From Gemmataceae bacterium (GTDB taxonomy: Bacteria; Planctomycetota; Planctomycetia; Gemmatales; Gemmataceae), in NCBI GenBank assembly GCA_019747685.1, contig JAIEQN010000147.1, positions 1-34,796 of the forward strand: DNA of 34,796 nucleotides, in the 5' to 3' direction. How positions within the stretch are numbered: position 1 is the stretch's first letter; every line of letters starts with the position of its first letter. Of this stretch, positions 8,762-17,229 are shown in pieces. A program made the position numbers and the translations under genes. Below the pieces are notes generated by a model. The model was not told the DNA's origin. It saw only the letters and a program-made list of their open reading frames with translations, and made no database searches.

Positions 8762-8863
8762 GATTGCGGAATGCGGATTTCGGAATGCGGATTACGGACA
8801 GAACCACGGCGGCTGTGTCGTCCGCCGGGCTCGTGATCCGCAATCCGAAATCCGCAATTCCCA
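8762..8863. repeat. Inverted repeat of GCGGATTTCGGA type between kinase and regulator genes
   Basis: The left arm (about 8762-8798) and right arm (about 8832-8863) both carry tandem GAATGCGGAT/TTCGGA-like words in inverted orientation, around a 33-bp GC-rich centre. The arms are markedly more AT-rich than the surroundings. They match only imperfectly, consistent with an old dispersed element. The element occupies nearly the whole gap between the response regulator and kinase genes and lies upstream of the kinase GTG start. Confidence 0.75.
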
Positions 8864-8865
8864 GG

Positions 8866-9447
8866 TCACGCCAGCGCCGTCGACTCCATCTCCAGTTGGG
8901 CGCACATCTTGTCGATCAGCACGTCCAGGTCGAACGGCTTGGCCAGGAAGTCGTCGGCCCCGGCCAGCTTCAGCTCGTGGACCTTGTCGTCCTCGATCAT
9001 CCCGCTGATGCAGACGATCCGCACGTCCTCCATCGCCGGGTCGGCCCGGACCCGGTGGCAGACCTCCCGGCCGTTGATGTCCGGCAGCATCACGTCCAGG
9101 ACCAGCAGGTCCGGCCGGTACTCCTTGACCATCATCCCGGCGTCGAACCCGTTGGACGCGATCCGGACCTCGAACCGGCCGTCCTCCTGGAGGGCCCGGT
9201 TGATCGTGTCGACCAGTTCCGGGTCGTCGTCCACCAGGAGGACCTTCCGCCGCCCGCTCTCCAGGGCGTCGGTCGGGATGTTGTTGTCCTTCATGAACCG
9301 GAACAGGCTCTCCCGGGGGATCCGCCGGAACTTCGACCCGGGGACCCGGAAGCCCTTGAGCTGGCCGTTGTCGAAGCAGCGGATGATGGTCTGCTGGCTG
9401 ACCTTGCAGACCTTGGCCGCCTCGCCGGTCGTGAACACCGTCTTCAT
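8866..9447 (-). CDS. Response regulator with N-terminal MerR/excisionase-type HTH and receiver domain
   Basis: The 193-residue protein has a small winged-helix DNA-binding domain at residues 1-50 (TTGEAAKVCKVSQQTIIRCFDNGQLKGFRVPGSKFRRI, the excisionase/BldC pattern). A receiver domain spans about 66-190. Receiver residues are all present: acidic D73-D75, phospho-acceptor D118 in LLVLDVMLPD, S148 and K170 in FLAKPFD. The usual order is receiver then DNA-binding domain, so this is the reverse arrangement. The ATG at 9445-9447 is chosen because the HTH begins directly after it; an upstream extension to 9579 has no homology-like content. The histidine kinase gene follows 115 bp downstream on the same strand, so phosphorylation by that kinase is likely but inferred. 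Confidence 0.9.
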   Translation of the reverse strand: MKTVFTTGEAAKVCKVSQQTIIRCFDNGQLKGFRVPGSKFRRIPRESLFRFMKDNNIPTDALESGRRKVLLVDDDPELVDTINRALQEDGRFEVRIASNGFDAGMMVKEYRPDLLVLDVMLPDINGREVCHRVRADPAMEDVRIVCISGMIEDDKVHELKLAGADDFLAKPFDLDVLIDKMCAQLEMESTALA

Positions 9448-10021
9448 CCGGACACCACCCCGCCGGCTCGGCCGGCTCGTCTGGAGGAAGTCCGCGCGCG
9501 ACCGCTCGACCGAGCCGGCGCCGGACCGGTTACCGCCCGTGAAGAATTCACGCGAACCTAGGCCCCGGGGTTGCCCCAAGACGCGGGCAGACCCGGGGGA
9601 GGGGGAAGGTGGCCGCGGGCGGTGAAGCCCGGTGACTCCGGATGACGGGGCAAGCTGGGGTGTCGGCCACCGCTTCCCATCATACCGGGGCCGGGCGGCC
9701 GGTCAACGCGGCCCCCGGCCCTTCCGTCCGGCGGTCGGTGCGGTGAGGCGGGGCCTGACCCCGACAACCCACCGCCCTTACCCGACCGGCTGACCTTCCC
9801 CACCTGTACGACTCCGGCGCCGTCGCCGACTCGGTCACACCTTCCATCGGCCGCCCAGTCGCCGCAGGTTACTCCGCCCTGCCAGATTCCCCGGTCGGAC
9901 CGGAGTGCTGGCCGGTACGACCGGCGGCCGTGTTGCCGGCGGCCGGTCGCACCGTGCCGCCATCCCGTCGGGGTCCGCCGGTTGCCCGGCTTCCCCCCGC
10001 GGGCCGGCCCCGCATACCGAC
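9448..10021. other. 574-bp non-coding gap between mnmG and the response regulator
   Basis: No convincing gene is visible in either strand. It contains the upstream region of the response regulator and the 3' flank of mnmG. Within the mnmG 3' flank, CGACCGGC at 9918-9925 pairs with GCCGGTCG at 9942-9949, and a GC palindrome lies at about 9998-10013. Neither has a T-run. I see no clear promoter match. Confidence 0.5.
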
Positions 10022-11854
10022 TCAGTCGAGATAAAACAACAGGACTGCGAGGTCGGCCGGGGTGATGCCGCTGATGCGGCCCGCCTGCCCCAGGCTGGTC
10101 GGCCGGACCCGGGCCAACTTCTCCCGGGCCTCGTGGCGGAGTTGGGGGACGGCGGCGTAGTCGAAGGCCGGGGGGATGCGCTTCCCCTCCAGCTTCCGGA
10201 ACCGCTCGACCTCGGCGGCTTGGCGGCCGACGTAGCCGCTGTACTTCGCCTCGATGACCACCTGCTCGACCACCTCGGGCCGGTCGTCCCAGGCCCGCAA
10301 CGGCGGGTGACGCTGGCACAGGTCGGCCCACTCGGTCCCGGTCCGCCGCAGCCACGTCTCCAGCGTGTCGTCGTCGCTCCGGTGGGACTTCAGGTACGCC
10401 GATAGTTCGGCGATGCCGGCCTCCTTCGACTCATACCGGTCCCAGGCCTCAGCCCCGACCGAGCCGATCCGCCGGCCCAGTGGGGTCAGCCGGCGGTCGG
10501 CGTTGTCGTGCCGCAGGAGGAGCCGGTACTCGGCCCGGGAGGTGAACATCCGGTACGGCTCGTCCACCCCCTTCGTGACGAGGTCGTCGATCAGCACGCC
10601 GATGTACGCCTGCCCGCGGTCGAGGACGAACGGCCCCTCGCCCTTGAGCTTGAGGGCGGCGTTCAGCCCGGCCACCAGCCCCTGGGCGGCCGCCTCCTCG
10701 TACCCGGTAGTGCCGTTGATCTGGCCGGCGAAGTATAGACCGGCGACCGGCTTGGTTTCGAGCGTCAGGCGAAGCTGGGTGGGCGGGGCGTAGTCGTACT
10801 CGACGGCATAGCCCCACCGCATGACCTCGGCGTGCTCCAGCCCGGGGATGAGCCGGAGCATCCCCTGCTGCACGTCCTTGGGCAGGCTGGTGCTGATGCC
10901 GTTGCAGTAGTACTCGCGGGTGTTCAGCCCCTCCGGTTCCAGGAAGATGAGGTGCGAGTCCTTCTCGGCGAAGCGGACCACCTTGTCCTCGATGCTCGGG
11001 CAGTACCGGGGGCCGCGGCCTTCGATCTGGCCGCAGTACATGGGGGCACGGTCGAGGTTGGCCCGGATCAGGTCGTGGACGGCCGGGTTCGTCTCGGTCG
11101 AGTGGCAGACCACCTGCGGGACGGTGATCCGGGCGGTGGAGAAGGAGAACGGCCGAGGCGGGTCGTCGCCGGGCTGGACCTGGCACCGGGCGAAGTCGAT
11201 GGTCCGGCTGTTGAGCCGGCAGGGGGTGCCGGTCTTGAAGCGGGCCAGCTCGAACCCGGCGGCGGCCAAGCTGTCGCTCATCCCCTCGGCCGAGGCGTCC
11301 CCGGCCCGTCCGCCGCGGGTCTGGGCCTCGCCGGTGTGCATCACCGCCTTGAGGAACGTGCCGGTCGTGAGGATCACGGCCGGGGCCAGGTAGCGGGTGT
11401 CGCCGCGGGCCACGACGCCGACGACCCGGCGGGTGGCGGGGGAGGCCGAGTCGGCGAACGGTTCCAGCAGCAGGCCTTCGACCAACTCCTGCCGGAGGGT
11501 CAGGTTGTCCTGCTCCTCGACCCAGCGCTTCATGGTGAACTGGTAAAGCTTCTTGTCGCACTGGGCCCGGGGCGAGTGCATCGCCGGCCCCTTCGACGCG
11601 TTCAGCATCCGGAACTGGATGCCGCTGCTGTCGGTACACCGGCCCATGACCCCGCCGAGGGCGTCGACCTCGCGGACGATCTGCCCCTTGGCCACCCCGC
11701 CGATGGCCGGGTTGCAGGACATCTGGGCGACGGCGTCGGCGTTGAGGGTCAGCAGGCAGGTCCGCAGCCCGAGCCGGGCGGCGGCCATGGCGGCTTCCAC
11801 GCCGGCGTGCCCGGCCCCGACCACCACCACGTCGAACGAAAACGACAGCGACAT
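10022..11854 (-). CDS. mnmG: tRNA uridine-5-carboxymethylaminomethyl modification enzyme MnmG (GidA)
   Basis: The 610-residue product is the FAD-binding subunit of the MnmE-MnmG complex, which installs the (carboxymethyl)aminomethyl group at U34 of certain tRNAs. The dinucleotide-binding motif [14 protein letters not shown] lies at residues 8-21. Other family blocks are [51 protein letters not shown], and [21 protein letters not shown]. The C-terminal helical tRNA/MnmE-binding domain is complete (KYSGYVGRQ and the final [16 protein letters not shown]). Length is normal. The ATG at 11852-11854 is chosen because the GAGHAG motif is then at the usual distance; an in-frame ATG at 11884 adds ten atypical residues. 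mnmE is not adjacent here. The gene is divergent from the cytochrome gene. Confidence 0.97.
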   Translation of the reverse strand: MSLSFSFDVVVVGAGHAGVEAAMAAARLGLRTCLLTLNADAVAQMSCNPAIGGVAKGQIVREVDALGGVMGRCTDSSGIQFRMLNASKGPAMHSPRAQCDKKLYQFTMKRWVEEQDNLTLRQELVEGLLLEPFADSASPATRRVVGVVARGDTRYLAPAVILTTGTFLKAVMHTGEAQTRGGRAGDASAEGMSDSLAAAGFELARFKTGTPCRLNSRTIDFARCQVQPGDDPPRPFSFSTARITVPQVVCHSTETNPAVHDLIRANLDRAPMYCGQIEGRGPRYCPSIEDKVVRFAEKDSHLIFLEPEGLNTREYYCNGISTSLPKDVQQGMLRLIPGLEHAEVMRWGYAVEYDYAPPTQLRLTLETKPVAGLYFAGQINGTTGYEEAAAQGLVAGLNAALKLKGEGPFVLDRGQAYIGVLIDDLVTKGVDEPYRMFTSRAEYRLLLRHDNADRRLTPLGRRIGSVGAEAWDRYESKEAGIAELSAYLKSHRSDDDTLETWLRRTGTEWADLCQRHPPLRAWDDRPEVVEQVVIEAKYSGYVGRQAAEVERFRKLEGKRIPPAFDYAAVPQLRHEAREKLARVRPTSLGQAGRISGITPADLAVLLFYLD

Positions 11855-11997
11855 TGGACCAGACCGGGGGTGACCGAGGAGCAACCGGGACGGCTATTCT
11901 AGGTCCGAGGTCCGACCGCCTCCGGCCCACCGACCGACACCCGGCCGGCACCGGCGGTTCGTGGACGGCCTCCGCGGCGGGTGGTATCGTGGGTCAC

Positions 11998-13944
11998 ATG
12001 GCCCGCCCCGCAATCCGCCGGTTCGCCGCCCTCGCGCTGGCCGTCGCCGGCGGCGTGGTGGTGACGGGCTGCTCCCCGCCGCGCCCCGGCGATCTGCCCG
12101 CCCCGGCGGCCGGGGAGCCCCTGCCGCCGGACCCCCGCGAGGCGTTCGACACGCCGTTCCGGAACGTCCGGCCCGGCGTCCGGTACGTCGGCGACGCGGC
12201 CTGCGCCGGCTGCCACCCGTCGATTGACAAGACGTACCACCGGCACCCGATGGGCCGGTCGGCCGCGGCCGTCGGGCAGGCCGGCCCGCTCGAACGGTAC
12301 GACCCCGAGACCGGCAACCCGTTCCGGGTCGGCGACTTCGAGCTGGAGGTCGTCCGCACGCCAGCCGGCGAGACCCACCGGCAGCGGTGTACCGCCCCGG
12401 CCGCCGCCGGCGTCGCCGCCTACGCCGTCCGGGTCGAGGTCGCCATCGGGTCCGGGGTGCGGGGCCGGTCGTACCTGAGCGTGGACGGCGGGGCCGTCTG
12501 GCAGTCGCCGGTCAGTTGGTACAGCGGGGACGGCCGGTGGAACGTCTCGCCGGGGTTCGCGCTGGGCGAGCGGGAGCGGTGGCCGGCCGGCGGGGACTGC
12601 CTGTTCTGCCACGTCGGCCGGGTCGAGCCGGTCCCCGGGTCGCTGAACCGGTACGCCGAGCCGCTGCTGCGGGACCAGCCGAATGTCGGCTGCGAGCGGT
12701 GCCACGGGCCGGGCGAGCTGCATGTCGCCGAGCAGGCCGCGGGCGGGCCGCCGACCATCCCGGACCACAGCATCGTCAACCCCAAGCACCTGCCGGCGGA
12801 CCTGCGGGAGGATGTCTGCCGGCAGTGCCACCTGGGCGGCCTGGAGCGGGTCGACCGGCCCGGCCGGACGGCCTTCGAGTACCGGCCGGGGCTGCCACTG
12901 GAGCTGTTCCGCAGCGTGTTCGTCCTCGACCCGGACCGGGACGCCCGGAACGCCTCGGTCGGGCAGTTCGAGCAACTGGAGCAGAGCCGGTGCCACGCCG
13001 GGTCGGCCGGCCGTCTGGGCTGCACGTCCTGTCACGACCCGCACGCGGTCCCGGAGCCGGCCGACCGGGCGGCGTTCTACCGCGGGCGGTGCGCGGCTTG
13101 CCACCCGCCGGCCGCCTGCACGGCCCCGGAGCCGGCCCGGGCCGCAGCGGCGAACGATTGCACCGGGTGTCACATGCCGAAGGCGGCCAGCACGAACATC
13201 GCCCACGCCTCGGTGACCAACCACCGGATCCCCCGCCGGCCGGGTCCCGACGGACGACCGACCGCCCCGCGGCCGCCCGCCGGGAGCCCGGCCGGCGTAC
13301 CGCTGGTCGCCTACTTTCGCTCGTCCGGCCGGACGACCGAGGCCGACCGGGAGCGGGACCTCGGGGTGGCGCTGGCCGCCGGGGTCTACGCCCGGCGGGA
13401 GAGGGGCTTGGGTCCGGCGGCCGTCCGGGCGGCCGCCGAACAGGCGATCGGCCGGCTCCGGGCGGCGGTCGAACGGCATCCCGGGGACGCCGGGGCCTGG
13501 CTCGGGCTGGCCCGGGCCTACGCCGGCACCGGTGAGGACGCGGCGCGGCTCGAGGCCGCGGCGGCCGCGAGCCGGCTGGAACCGGAGGGGGAAATCGTTC
13601 TGGCTGAACTGGCCGAGGCCGCGGCGGCCGCCGGCGACCGGGACGGGGCCGAGCGGGCCTACGACCGGCTGCTCGGGATGAACCCGACCGCCGTCACCCA
13701 CCACGTCGGCCGGGCCGGCCTGTTGCTCGACCTGGGGCGGTGGGACCGGGCCGCGGCGGCCGCCCGTGCCGGGCTGGCCGTCCAGCCGACCCACGCCCAG
13801 CTCCGGCTGTACCTGGCCGTCGCCCTGTCCCGCCTGGGCGACCCGGCGGCCGCCCGGCGGGAGGCCGAGGCCGGCCTGGCGCTCCAACCGGACGCCCAAC
13901 TCCGCGACGCCTACCGGCAGTGGTACGCCCGCCGCACCCGCTGA
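11998..13944 (+). CDS. Seven-haem c-type cytochrome lipoprotein with C-terminal TPRs
   Basis: The 648-residue product starts with a lipoprotein signal peptide; the lipobox ends VVVTGC with Cys25, so it should be exported and lipid-anchored. Seven CXXCH haem-attachment motifs start near residues 69, 201, 232, 274, 342, 365 and 388, giving a multihaem cytochrome half. From about residue 465 to the end lie helical repeats of the TPR kind (AWLGLARAYAGTGEDAARLE, AERAYDRLLGMNPTAV, AAAAARAGLAVQPTHAQLRL). The multihaem-plus-TPR layout is common in Planctomycetes and probably links electron transfer to protein assembly, but the donor and acceptor are unknown. The phosphohexomutase gene follows 28 bp downstream on the same strand. 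Haem ligation assumes that a cytochrome c maturation system is encoded elsewhere. Confidence 0.88.
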   Translation: MARPAIRRFAALALAVAGGVVVTGCSPPRPGDLPAPAAGEPLPPDPREAFDTPFRNVRPGVRYVGDAACAGCHPSIDKTYHRHPMGRSAAAVGQAGPLERYDPETGNPFRVGDFELEVVRTPAGETHRQRCTAPAAAGVAAYAVRVEVAIGSGVRGRSYLSVDGGAVWQSPVSWYSGDGRWNVSPGFALGERERWPAGGDCLFCHVGRVEPVPGSLNRYAEPLLRDQPNVGCERCHGPGELHVAEQAAGGPPTIPDHSIVNPKHLPADLREDVCRQCHLGGLERVDRPGRTAFEYRPGLPLELFRSVFVLDPDRDARNASVGQFEQLEQSRCHAGSAGRLGCTSCHDPHAVPEPADRAAFYRGRCAACHPPAACTAPEPARAAAANDCTGCHMPKAASTNIAHASVTNHRIPRRPGPDGRPTAPRPPAGSPAGVPLVAYFRSSGRTTEADRERDLGVALAAGVYARRERGLGPAAVRAAAEQAIGRLRAAVERHPGDAGAWLGLARAYAGTGEDAARLEAAAAASRLEPEGEIVLAELAEAAAAAGDRDGAERAYDRLLGMNPTAVTHHVGRAGLLLDLGRWDRAAAAARAGLAVQPTHAQLRLYLAVALSRLGDPAAARREAEAGLALQPDAQLRDAYRQWYARRTR

Positions 13945-13972
13945 CCCGTACCCCGACCCACCGAAGCCGCAC

Positions 13973-15943
13973 ATGGACGCGACCGCCGCCCGCCAGGGGT
14001 TCGCCGGCATCGACGCCGACCCGGCCCTGAAGGACAAGGCCCTCGCCAACCTCGGCGACTGGCTGACCAAGCCCGACTTCGCCGGCTACCGGCCGCAACT
14101 CGAATGGATGATCGGGGCCGGTAAGTGGTCGGTACTACTCGATTCCTTCTACCAACTGATGCCGTTCGGCACCGGCGGCCGTCGGGGGGCGGTCGGGATC
14201 GGCCCGAACCGGATGAACCTGTGGACCCTCGGGGCCAGCGTTCAGGGCCACTGCCTCTACCTCCGCGAGCGGTTCCCGGGCGTCGAGCCGGTGTCGGTCG
14301 TCTTGGCCTACGACGTGCGGCAGTTCGAGGACCGGCGGGGCGTCTACAACCCGGCCCTGCCGAACCCGGTCCTCCACCTCTCCAGCAAGGCGTTCTGCCA
14401 CTATGCGGCCGGCGTCTACGCGGCCAACGGCATCCACGCCCACATCCTGCCGGCGGACAGCCCGCGGTATACCCCGACCCCGGAGTTGTCGTTCACCATC
14501 CGCCACCTCCGGGCCCACGGCGGGCTGAACATGACCGCCAGCCACAACCCGCCGGACGACAACGGGAGCAAGTTCTACGACGAGCGGGGCGCCCAGCCGG
14601 TGCCGCCCGAAGACCAGATCATGAGCGAGTTCGTGGACCAGGTCACAACGGTGAAACACCTGCCGTGGGCCGACGCCGTCCGGTCGGGGAAGGTCCACTT
14701 CCTCGATGACGCCCCGCACCGGGCCTACGTTGAGTTGTGCCGCAAGGAGAGCCTGGTCCCGCCGCCGAAGTTCGACGAGTTCCGGGTCGTCTTCACCCCC
14801 CTGCACGGGGTCGGCGGGATGTGCGCCGGGGAGGTCCTGGAGGCCCAGGGGTTCCGGCCGATCCCGGTTCCCGAACAGGCCACGCCCGACGGCCAGTTCC
14901 CCCACGTGACCGGGACGCCCAACCCGGAAGTTCCGGCGTGCATGGACCGGGCCGAGGCCAAGGCCCGCGAAACGCAAGCCGATCTGGTTCTGGCCACCGA
15001 CCCGGACGCCGACCGGCTCGGCGGGCTGGCCTGCACCTCGCCCGACGGCAAGTGCGACTACCGCGCCATCACCGGGAACGAGATCGCCGCCCTCCTGACC
15101 CACTTCAAGCTGAGCCAGCTCGCCCGCCGGGGGTCGCTACCGGACTCGCCGATCGTCATCACCACCGAGGTCACGACCGGCCAGATCACCCGGATCGGCC
15201 GGCACTTCGGCTGCCAGGTGGTGAACGACCTGCTGGTCGGCTTCAAGTACCACGCGGATGTCCTCTGGCAGCTCGAATCGACCGGCCAGTATGGCGAGGT
15301 CCGAGGCGCCCCGGCCGACTTCGTCATCGCCACCGAGGAGAGCCACGGCGTCCTGACCACCGCCGACCTGCGGGACAAGGACTCGGCCTGCGCCGCCCTG
15401 CTCCTGGCCGAGGCCGCCCTCGACCAGAAGCGGCAGGGCCGCACCCTGCCCGACTACCTCGACTCCCTGAGCCGGCAATTCGGGTATTACCGGAATGAGC
15501 TGCTGAACCTGGTCATGACCGGGCTGGAGGGGAAGCAGGACATGGCCCGGATGATGGACGCCCTGCGGACGGACCCGCCGGCCGAGGTCGGCGGGCTGCC
15601 GGTGGTCCGGTTCGAGGACCTGCGGGACGAGGCCGGCCGGCTCGGGCCGTTCAAGGGCGACACCGACCGGGCCGCCCGGAACTTCCTCGTCTTCCGGCTC
15701 GGCGGCGGTGACGGCCTGACCGCCAAGGTCAGCCTCCGGCCGAGCGGGACCGAGCCGAAGGCGAAAGCCTATCTCGAAGTCGCGTCCGACCCCCGGCCGG
15801 CGACCGTGCCGGAGGCCGACTGGGAGGCGGTCAAGGCCGCCGTGGACCGGCAGGTCCGGCGGATCGCTACCGACTTCCTGACGAAGGCCCTGGCGACCGT
15901 CGGCCAGTCCCCCGCACCCGGGGCCGACAAGCTCAGCCGGTAG
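13973..15943 (+). CDS. Phosphohexomutase (phosphoglucomutase/phosphomannomutase family)
   Basis: The 656-residue product belongs to the alpha-D-phosphohexomutase superfamily, which moves a phosphate between C1 and C6 of a hexose phosphate. The catalytic phosphoserine loop is TASHNPPDDNGSKFY with Ser near 190. The metal-binding loop is DPDADR near 343, a variant of the common DGDGDR. The sugar-binding loop is EESHGV and the C-terminal phosphate-binding loop is RPSGTEPK. The chain is longer than typical 450-580-residue members, and its N-terminal 90 residues are less familiar. The ATG at 13973 lies 28 bp after the cytochrome gene, so the two are probably co-transcribed. Substrate (glucose versus mannose phosphate) cannot be decided from sequence reading; phosphoglucomutase is the more likely. 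Confidence 0.92.
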   Translation: MDATAARQGFAGIDADPALKDKALANLGDWLTKPDFAGYRPQLEWMIGAGKWSVLLDSFYQLMPFGTGGRRGAVGIGPNRMNLWTLGASVQGHCLYLRERFPGVEPVSVVLAYDVRQFEDRRGVYNPALPNPVLHLSSKAFCHYAAGVYAANGIHAHILPADSPRYTPTPELSFTIRHLRAHGGLNMTASHNPPDDNGSKFYDERGAQPVPPEDQIMSEFVDQVTTVKHLPWADAVRSGKVHFLDDAPHRAYVELCRKESLVPPPKFDEFRVVFTPLHGVGGMCAGEVLEAQGFRPIPVPEQATPDGQFPHVTGTPNPEVPACMDRAEAKARETQADLVLATDPDADRLGGLACTSPDGKCDYRAITGNEIAALLTHFKLSQLARRGSLPDSPIVITTEVTTGQITRIGRHFGCQVVNDLLVGFKYHADVLWQLESTGQYGEVRGAPADFVIATEESHGVLTTADLRDKDSACAALLLAEAALDQKRQGRTLPDYLDSLSRQFGYYRNELLNLVMTGLEGKQDMARMMDALRTDPPAEVGGLPVVRFEDLRDEAGRLGPFKGDTDRAARNFLVFRLGGGDGLTAKVSLRPSGTEPKAKAYLEVASDPRPATVPEADWEAVKAAVDRQVRRIATDFLTKALATVGQSPAPGADKLSR

Positions 15944-15981
15944 CCCACGCCGGATGGTTCCAGGCCGGGCGCACCCCCCGC

Positions 15982-16021
15982 GGCTGACGAATCGGTTTGC
16001 AGGCTGACGAATCCGTTCGCG
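15982..16021. repeat. 20-bp tandem duplication upstream of the Rad52-like gene
   Basis: Two adjacent 20-bp units, 15982-16001 and 16002-16021, share GGCTGACGAATC and then diverge slightly (GGTTTGCA versus CGTTCGCG). They lie about 55 bp upstream of the predicted -35 box, so a pair of activator- or repressor-binding sites is possible. Confidence 0.7.
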
Positions 16022-16076
16022 GCCGAACAAATCTTGGCTTGACCGATTGCCGGCCGCCGCCACCCGCCTACCGAGG

Positions 16077-16106
16077 TTGTTTCCGGCCCTTCCACGGGTG
16101 TACACT
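16077..16106 (+). promoter_or_regulatory. Predicted sigma70-type promoter of the Rad52-like gene
   Basis: TTGTTT at 16077-16082, an 18-bp spacer and TACACT at 16101-16106 match a housekeeping promoter. Transcription would begin near 16113. That start makes the ATG at 16114 nearly leaderless, but gives the GTG at 16141 a normal 28-base leader containing AGAGAGG. Confidence 0.5.
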
Positions 16107-16140
16107 ACACCACATGACCGCCACACAGAGAGGTGTCACC

Positions 16141-16986
16141 GTGGTAGCCCCCGCATCCGACAAGCCGACCCCCCGCGACCCGGCCGTCCGGGCGATCACC
16201 CTCGCCCTGTCCGACCCGTTCGAGCCGCGGGAGATCAAGTTCAAGCCGCAGGCCGTCAAGAACAACCGGGCCCTGGCCATCGCCTACGTCGACGTCCGGC
16301 TCATCCAGGACCGGCTGGACGAGGTCCTCGGGGCCGAGAACTGGCAGGACGACTACGAGCTCCTCCAGGACGGGTCGGTCGTCTGCCGGCTCCGGCTCAA
16401 CCTCGGCGGCGACTGGGTCACGAAGACCGATGTCGGGTCGCCGAGCGAGCAGCCGGACGGCGGCGACCGGCTCAAGGCGGCGTTCAGCGACGCCCTGAAG
16501 CGGGCGGCCGTCAAATTCGGCATCGGCCGGTATCTCTACCGGCTTCCGGCCCAGTGGGTCGAGTACGACCCGGCCAAGAAGCAGATCGCCCAGGTGCCGC
16601 AACTGCCGGCCTTCGCCCTGCCCCGCCAGGCGACCCCGAGGCCGGCCAAGCCGGCTCCCCAGTCGCTCGCCACGGTCGCCGACGCTCCCGGCTCGCCGGC
16701 GGTCACGGACTCGAAGCCTCTGCCGGAGCCGAAGCCGACCGGGCTACCGACCGACGGCAAGGAGCTGCACCGCCGGCTTCGGGAATACGACGCCAAGCTG
16801 GCCGCCCAGAAGTTGATCCAGCCCGGGGCGCTGTTGGCCCACGTCACCCAGGCGGGGGTGAAGGCCGGGTACTCGGCCAACATGACCGAGTGGAGCGGCC
16901 CGGCCATCCCGTTCGCCGTCGACGCCGTCAAGGCGTTCGACCAGGCGGCCCGGGCGCCGAAGGCCGAGGCCCGACCGGCGGCGTAA
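16141..16986 (+). CDS. Rad52/Rad22-like single-strand annealing protein
   Basis: The 281-residue product resembles the Rad52/Rad22 family. The N-terminal half carries a pattern typical of the annealing core (YVDVRLIQDRLDEVLGAENWQDDYELL, then DGGDRLKAAFSDALKRAAVKFGIGRYLYRLP). These proteins bind single-stranded DNA as rings and anneal complementary strands in repair or phage-type recombination. The C-terminal half is Pro/Lys/Ala-rich, probably disordered, followed by a helical end. I prefer the GTG at 16141 because AGAGAGG lies seven bases upstream and a predicted promoter places transcription start at about 16113. An ATG at 16114 is the alternative and adds nine residues. No phage genes are adjacent, so it looks like a resident repair protein. 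Confidence 0.8.
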   Translation: MVAPASDKPTPRDPAVRAITLALSDPFEPREIKFKPQAVKNNRALAIAYVDVRLIQDRLDEVLGAENWQDDYELLQDGSVVCRLRLNLGGDWVTKTDVGSPSEQPDGGDRLKAAFSDALKRAAVKFGIGRYLYRLPAQWVEYDPAKKQIAQVPQLPAFALPRQATPRPAKPAPQSLATVADAPGSPAVTDSKPLPEPKPTGLPTDGKELHRRLREYDAKLAAQKLIQPGALLAHVTQAGVKAGYSANMTEWSGPAIPFAVDAVKAFDQAARAPKAEARPAA

Positions 16987-16991
16987 GTCCC

Positions 16992-17089
16992 GTAGGGTGT
17001 GTCGAGCCGGCCGGGGGCCGGCGATGACGCACCGGGGGTGCGGTGGTGCGTCGTCGCGGACCGCGGACGGTCCGCTCGACACACCCTAC
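16992..17089. repeat. Nested inverted-repeat element (GTAGGGTGTGTCGAGC arms)
   Basis: The outer arms are a perfect 16-bp inverted repeat: GTAGGGTGTGTCGAGC at 16992-17007 and its complement at 17074-17089. A 13-bp inner arm at 17021-17033 pairs with 17045-17057 with one G-T-type mismatch, and GGACCGCGGACGGTCC at about 17058-17073 is a further palindrome. The 98-bp element has no coding capacity and lies right after the Rad52-like stop codon. It resembles a non-autonomous MITE or REP-type element. Confidence 0.85.
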
Positions 17090-17229
17090 ACCTGACGGAC
17101 CAAGATCGCCGAACGGGTTGCTCGCGCAAGCCTATTAGCCGCCAGCGTTCCCCGGGTAGCGGCCGGATCGTCCCCGGCCGCTAGTTCCGGCGTCGCCCGC
17201 CGGAAGTCGGCCCGCCGGGTGGACTTGCG

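Noticed and set aside
8751-8843. N-terminal extension of the histidine kinase from TTG 8843
   Set aside because: The extra 31 residues are encoded by a dispersed repeat, whereas GTG 8750 has GGGAG at good spacing.
9558-10355. 265-codon minus-strand frame overlapping the mnmG 3' end
   Set aside because: Composition is Arg/Gly/Pro-rich without motifs, and it overlaps the well-supported mnmG C-terminus in another frame.
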